Source of the DNA: Blastocladiella britannica
Taxonomy: Eukaryota > Blastocladiomycota > Blastocladiomycetes > Blastocladiales > Blastocladiaceae
DNA: 10,964 nucleotides
Assembly (NCBI GenBank): GCA_025349905.2
Contig: MU624965.1
Location: 1 to 10,964, forward strand
Direction: 5' to 3'
In this document: positions 8,220 through 10,964 of the stretch, one piece after another
Position numbering within the stretch: the stretch's first letter is position 1
How the letters are laid out: each line of letters opens with the position of its first letter
Translations under genes and position numbers: made by a program
Notes under the pieces: generated by a model
The model's input: the letters and a program-made list of their open reading frames with translations, nothing else
What the model was told of the DNA's origin: nothing
Databases searched by the model: none

Positions 8220-9974
8220 TCAAGAAATGGACCGGAACTCGTGCATGCTGGCCACCTGGTCAATGTTGGCGGCCGCACCGGCCGGGTCGTCGCGGTACTG
8301 CATCAAGTACCCGACCACCTGTGCGGGCGAGACCGTCGACTCGACAATCAGCAGTTCGGGCGACACGTCCACCTCGGCCGCCAGAGCGCGCACCGCGTCC
8401 GTAACCGCGTTGTTGCTTGATGTGGTACTTGTCGCCGTACTAGGAGGTGGAGAAGGAATCGAGGCAACAATGAACCGGGCCAACGCGACGCGGACCAGCG
8501 CGGCCCCCTTGACGTCCGGGAAGAACCGCGACACCAAGGTCACGGCGGTTTCGGCGGTGGCGTTGCCCAAGTACAGTTTACGGTCGATGCGGCCCGGACG
8601 CGTCAGCACCGCGGGAAGGGCAGTGGAATTGGAAGTCATGAACAATACCCGGCCTTCCGACGCTAGCACGCCGTCCAGGATGTTGAGGATCATGGCGAAC
8701 GAGACCCCAGGCGCGTCGTTAACTGGAGTGTCGTCATCGCTGTCGCTGCCGTCGCTGTCGCTGTCGCTGTCGTTGCTGGCGGTGGTGTCGGATTTGGACT
8801 TGGACTTGGACTTGGTGGGAGTGGGGACATCGACAGCATCATCATCGTCGTCGTCTTCATCGTTGGTGGCATCGACGGCCGCCTCCTTGTTCTTGTCTCT
8901 CTTGGAACCAGTCGACGAAGATGAGGAAGCACGCGCCGACACCTGCGCGACCGTGTGAATATCCTCGAGCAGCATGATACACCGTGCCGGCGCCTCAATC
9001 ATCAAGTCCAGCAAATTGCTATCGTTAAGCGCGCGGCTCGCCAAGTTGAGCACGTAAATCGGCAAGTTGAAGTGTCCCGCGAGCGCCGTGACCAGTGACG
9101 ATTTGCCCGTCCCCGGTGGGCCGTACAACAAGAACCCGCGGCGGTACGGCAGTCCAACGGACGCGTAGAATGCCTTGGACTCGAGGAACCGCGCGATATC
9201 GCGCACCAGGTCCGTCTTGAGCAGCGGCGGCAAGATCACCGAGTCCAAGGGGCGCGTGGCCCGCGCACACAGCTTGCACCACGACCCGTACTGGCCCGAC
9301 GTGTAGATGCGGGTGGCCGAGGAGTCGCGGTGCTTGGCGTACGCGCGCACGTCGGCCAGTAACCGCATCACGGGCGTGCGCGACAGACCAAAGGTCGAGA
9401 TCTTGAGCTCTTCCAGGGGACCCGACGACGCGCCGTATCGCGACGACTGCGGCGCGTCGGCGCGCTCGCGTTCCAAGATCATTGGCCGGCCGTGGTACCA
9501 GAAGAAGTGTCGCCCGGGGGCTGGGAACACGTGCACGCCCTCGACTGAATCGGCGGGCGCGTCCACCATGGCCTCGCCCTCGTCGTCGTCTTCTCGGTCC
9601 GAGTCGTACCCGTACGGGTCCTGCTGCGCCAGTCGCGGCGGGCGAGCGGCGGCCGAAATGTGCAAGCTGGAGCGGCCGTACGAGTGCGCGGCGGCCATCC
9701 ATTCGAGCATGTCGGCATACAGCGCGTCGCGCGAGTCCACCTCCACGCGCACCACCGTCCACTGCGCGAGCAAGTTGGCGGACGCGGCTGCAGCCGCACG
9801 CGCGCCGGCAATCACGAGCCCCGCTACCACGGCGGTGCCGAGCGACGCGTGCGCGTGCGTCGATATGTCCAGTAAGGATTCGGCGACGGCCACTACCAGC
9901 GAGAGGGCCTGGGATCGGGGTGCGGGGGTTGCTGGTGGGACCACGGGGATCGACGGTGTTGGCGGTGAAGACAT
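8220..9974 (-). CDS. BCS1-family AAA ATPase (mitochondrial inner-membrane chaperone-like)
   Basis: A single exon encodes 584 aa from the ATG at 9974; the frame extends to an ATG at 10055, which would add 27 mainly Pro/Ser residues. A hydrophobic segment at about residues 45-64 (LGTAVVAGLVIAGARAAAAA) and a BCS1_N region (VVRVEVDSRDALYADMLEWM, then HFFWYHGRPM and LKISTFGLSR) precede the AAA domain. The domain has Walker A GPPGTGKS at 285-292, Walker B-like CIMLLEDIH at 332-340, sensor-1 Asn449 in FMTSNS, and RPGRID with Arg459 and Arg462. In true BCS1 this machine moves the folded Rieske Fe-S protein across the inner membrane. Between Walker B and sensor 1 lies a roughly 80-residue acidic/Ser/Lys insert (8712-8954), and the residue after LLEDI is His where the family usually has Asp. 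Fungi often carry several BCS1-like paralogues, so orthology to BCS1 itself is not claimed. Confidence 0.88.
   Translation of the reverse strand: MSSPPTPSIPVVPPATPAPRSQALSLVVAVAESLLDISTHAHASLGTAVVAGLVIAGARAAAAASANLLAQWTVVRVEVDSRDALYADMLEWMAAAHSYGRSSLHISAAARPPRLAQQDPYGYDSDREDDDEGEAMVDAPADSVEGVHVFPAPGRHFFWYHGRPMILERERADAPQSSRYGASSGPLEELKISTFGLSRTPVMRLLADVRAYAKHRDSSATRIYTSGQYGSWCKLCARATRPLDSVILPPLLKTDLVRDIARFLESKAFYASVGLPYRRGFLLYGPPGTGKSSLVTALAGHFNLPIYVLNLASRALNDSNLLDLMIEAPARCIMLLEDIHTVAQVSARASSSSSTGSKRDKNKEAAVDATNDEDDDDDDAVDVPTPTKSKSKSKSDTTASNDSDSDSDGSDSDDDTPVNDAPGVSFAMILNILDGVLASEGRVLFMTSNSTALPAVLTRPGRIDRKLYLGNATAETAVTLVSRFFPDVKGAALVRVALARFIVASIPSPPPSTATSTTSSNNAVTDAVRALAAEVDVSPELLIVESTVSPAQVVGYLMQYRDDPAGAAANIDQVASMHEFRSIS
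8737..8775 (-). repeat. Imperfect hexanucleotide tandem repeat (gtcgct type) encoding Asp-Ser repeats
   Basis: The plus strand shows successive gtcgct-type units with a few substitutions. On the coding (minus) strand these give alternating Asp and Ser in the BCS1-like insert. It is likely prone to length change by slippage. Confidence 0.65.
8795..8815 (-). repeat. Perfect tggact hexamer tandem repeat encoding Ser-Lys repeats
   Basis: Three exact tandem copies of tggact plus a partial one encode alternating Lys and Ser on the minus strand inside the BCS1-like insert. Exact identity at third positions suggests recent slippage expansion. Confidence 0.65.
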
Positions 9975-10202
9975 TTCAAGTTTTGTTGCAGGTATTGGAG
10001 GTATTGGATGCGATGAAGGGGCGGGACGCGGTGTGCTTTTTAAGAGTCCACCCACCCAAGTGCCTCCCTGCGTCGAGGGGGAGTCACTTCAACGTCTTTT
10101 CCCCCCTCATGGCAACTTTTTGCGGTTGAGGGCGCCAAAAGAGGAGCGCATAAAGTAAGTAAAAAAATAGTTATCATTAATCGAAGTTCCACGGTATTTT
10201 TT
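9975..10202. promoter_or_regulatory. Intergenic region: BCS1-like promoter and TVP18 3' flank
   Basis: This 228-bp stretch lies between the BCS1-like start and the TVP18 stop. On the minus strand a TTAAAAAG element (about 10036-10043) sits about 65 bp upstream of the ATG at 9974 and could be a TATA-like box. If so, it favours the 9974 start over 10055, which would lie upstream of the box. The part near TVP18 (10140-10202) is A/T-rich with short A and T runs but no AATAAA on the minus strand. I see no other gene here. Confidence 0.4.
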
Positions 10203-10839
10203 TTACAAGAGCGATCCAGGGCCTGTTGGTGGCAATATACAGTAAGTTGAGTTGGCCCTTTAAGTCAACAAAAAAAAAAAAAGACATACCAAGGTTGGCG
10301 CCAGTCAGCGTACTCGGCTGGCGTTCTTGCTTCTTGAATGCCGCGACCGCTGTATGAATTCATAGGATGTGGTAAGTCAACGTGGCACACCGCACCAACT
10401 ATTAAAAAAAAAAGGCATACCGTAGCACAACGACGCAAACAGCTCCGTCAGGGCGGCAATGATCAGCAACCCGAACCCGACCGACAGCGACAGCCACATG
10501 AGCACCGAAAACACCAGGTACAGCACCGCACGCAGACCGTTCCCCTCAAAGAACTTGACCACCGACTGCACTTTCGGGCCCGTCGGACAGCATTTCTGGA
10601 ACAGCGGGATCTCGAGCCTATTTTTATATCGTTAATATATAGGCGAATACAATAATAATAAAATGGAGGACATACAAAATCATGAAGAACGCCTCCACCC
10701 ACGCAATCAGCGCAAACAGGATCGCCGACGAGAACAGGTTGGTGAGGCCGCCAATCACCAGCAGCACGATCGACAGGAGCGCGCCCCACTGCGCGTAGAC
10801 GGTGCCGTTGCCGGACTTGAGTTCTTCGAAAAAGCCCAT
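10203..10839 (-). CDS. TVP18: TVP18-family Golgi membrane protein (four-helix)
   Basis: Four exons on the minus strand, 10676-10839, 10421-10617, 10290-10349 and 10203-10222, give 441 nt and 146 aa, close to fungal TVP18 (about 150-167 aa). Introns are 58, 71 and 67 nt, all with GTATG donors; acceptors are ATAG, ACAG and ACAG, and phases join exactly. The protein begins MGFFEELKSGNGTVYAQWG, has four hydrophobic segments (about 19-36, 38-58, 84-101, 103-122) and carries the family signature LEIPLF...CCPTGPK (64-70) between helices 2 and 3. It ends with CYAVAAFKKQ and a polar tail. The family is a Tvp23-vesicle-associated late Golgi protein with an undefined molecular role and is related to the animal Flower/CG6151-P family. 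Assignment rests on motif order and length. Confidence 0.85.
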
Positions 10840-10964
10840 TTTTTATATGTAATTTGATAATTATTTTACTGCTAAAATATTTGATGGGAATTTCAGTGGA
10901 AGGGCGAATGATCAAAATATTGTTGCTTTCTTCCGAAACTGATAATGCTGAACTCCGCTCCTCA
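10840..10964 (-). promoter_or_regulatory. AT-rich upstream region of TVP18
   Basis: These 125 bp upstream of the TVP18 ATG are markedly more A/T-rich than the rest of the window, especially 10840-10925, and hold no supported coding sequence. A TATAAA on the minus strand lies only a few bases before the ATG, too close to serve as a TATA box for this start. Confidence 0.35.

Noticed and set aside
8737..8815. Tandem repeats as a CRISPR or regulatory array
   Set aside because: Units are six bases without spacers and encode Asp-Ser and Lys-Ser repeats in frame within the BCS1-like protein.
9975..10055. Upstream start at 10055 for the BCS1-like gene
   Set aside because: It adds only Pro/Ser-rich residues and lies upstream of the TATA-like element; kept as an alternative in the gene entry.

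Overview
This is a GC-rich, gene-dense nuclear window from a eukaryote, almost certainly a fungus. The evidence is compact protein genes interrupted by many short introns (56-81 nt, GT...AG), intergenic gaps of 24-230 bp, and a gene set (TFIIF alpha, VPS34, BCS1-like AAA ATPase, TVP18, mitochondrial ICT1) that includes the fungal-type Golgi protein TVP18. The Ala/Ser/Asp homopolymers built from GC-rich triplets and the T-tract-containing introns would suit an early-diverging lineage such as Blastocladiomycota, but the sequence alone does not settle this.

Layout: (1) 1-1118 (+), the 3' portion of a multi-exon gene that I could not identify, with a possible frame break near 986-990. (2) 1142-1842 (-), ICT1/MRPL58-type mitochondrial peptidyl-tRNA hydrolase, two exons. 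(3) 1892-4522 (+), TFIIF alpha subunit (RAP74/Tfg1), three exons, 833 aa. (4) 4576-8175 (+), VPS34 class III phosphatidylinositol 3-kinase, ten exons, 993 aa. (5) 8220-9974 (-), a BCS1-family AAA ATPase, intronless, 584 aa. (6) 10203-10839 (-), TVP18-family Golgi membrane protein, four exons, 146 aa. (7) 10840-10964, AT-rich upstream DNA.

The genes are housekeeping genes from different pathways: mitochondrial ribosome rescue, Pol II initiation, endosome/autophagy lipid signalling, mitochondrial inner-membrane protein handling and Golgi membrane. They do not form a pathway cluster. Their arrangement is very tight. ICT1 and TFIIF alpha share a 49-bp divergent promoter gap, two convergent pairs are separated by 23 and 44 bp, and TFIIF alpha and VPS34 are tandem with 53 bp between.

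I found no mobile element, CRISPR array, RNA gene, biosynthetic cluster or obvious new system. The most interesting non-genic signal is intron architecture: nearly every intron carries its U-rich tract just after the 5' splice site rather than before the 3' splice site.
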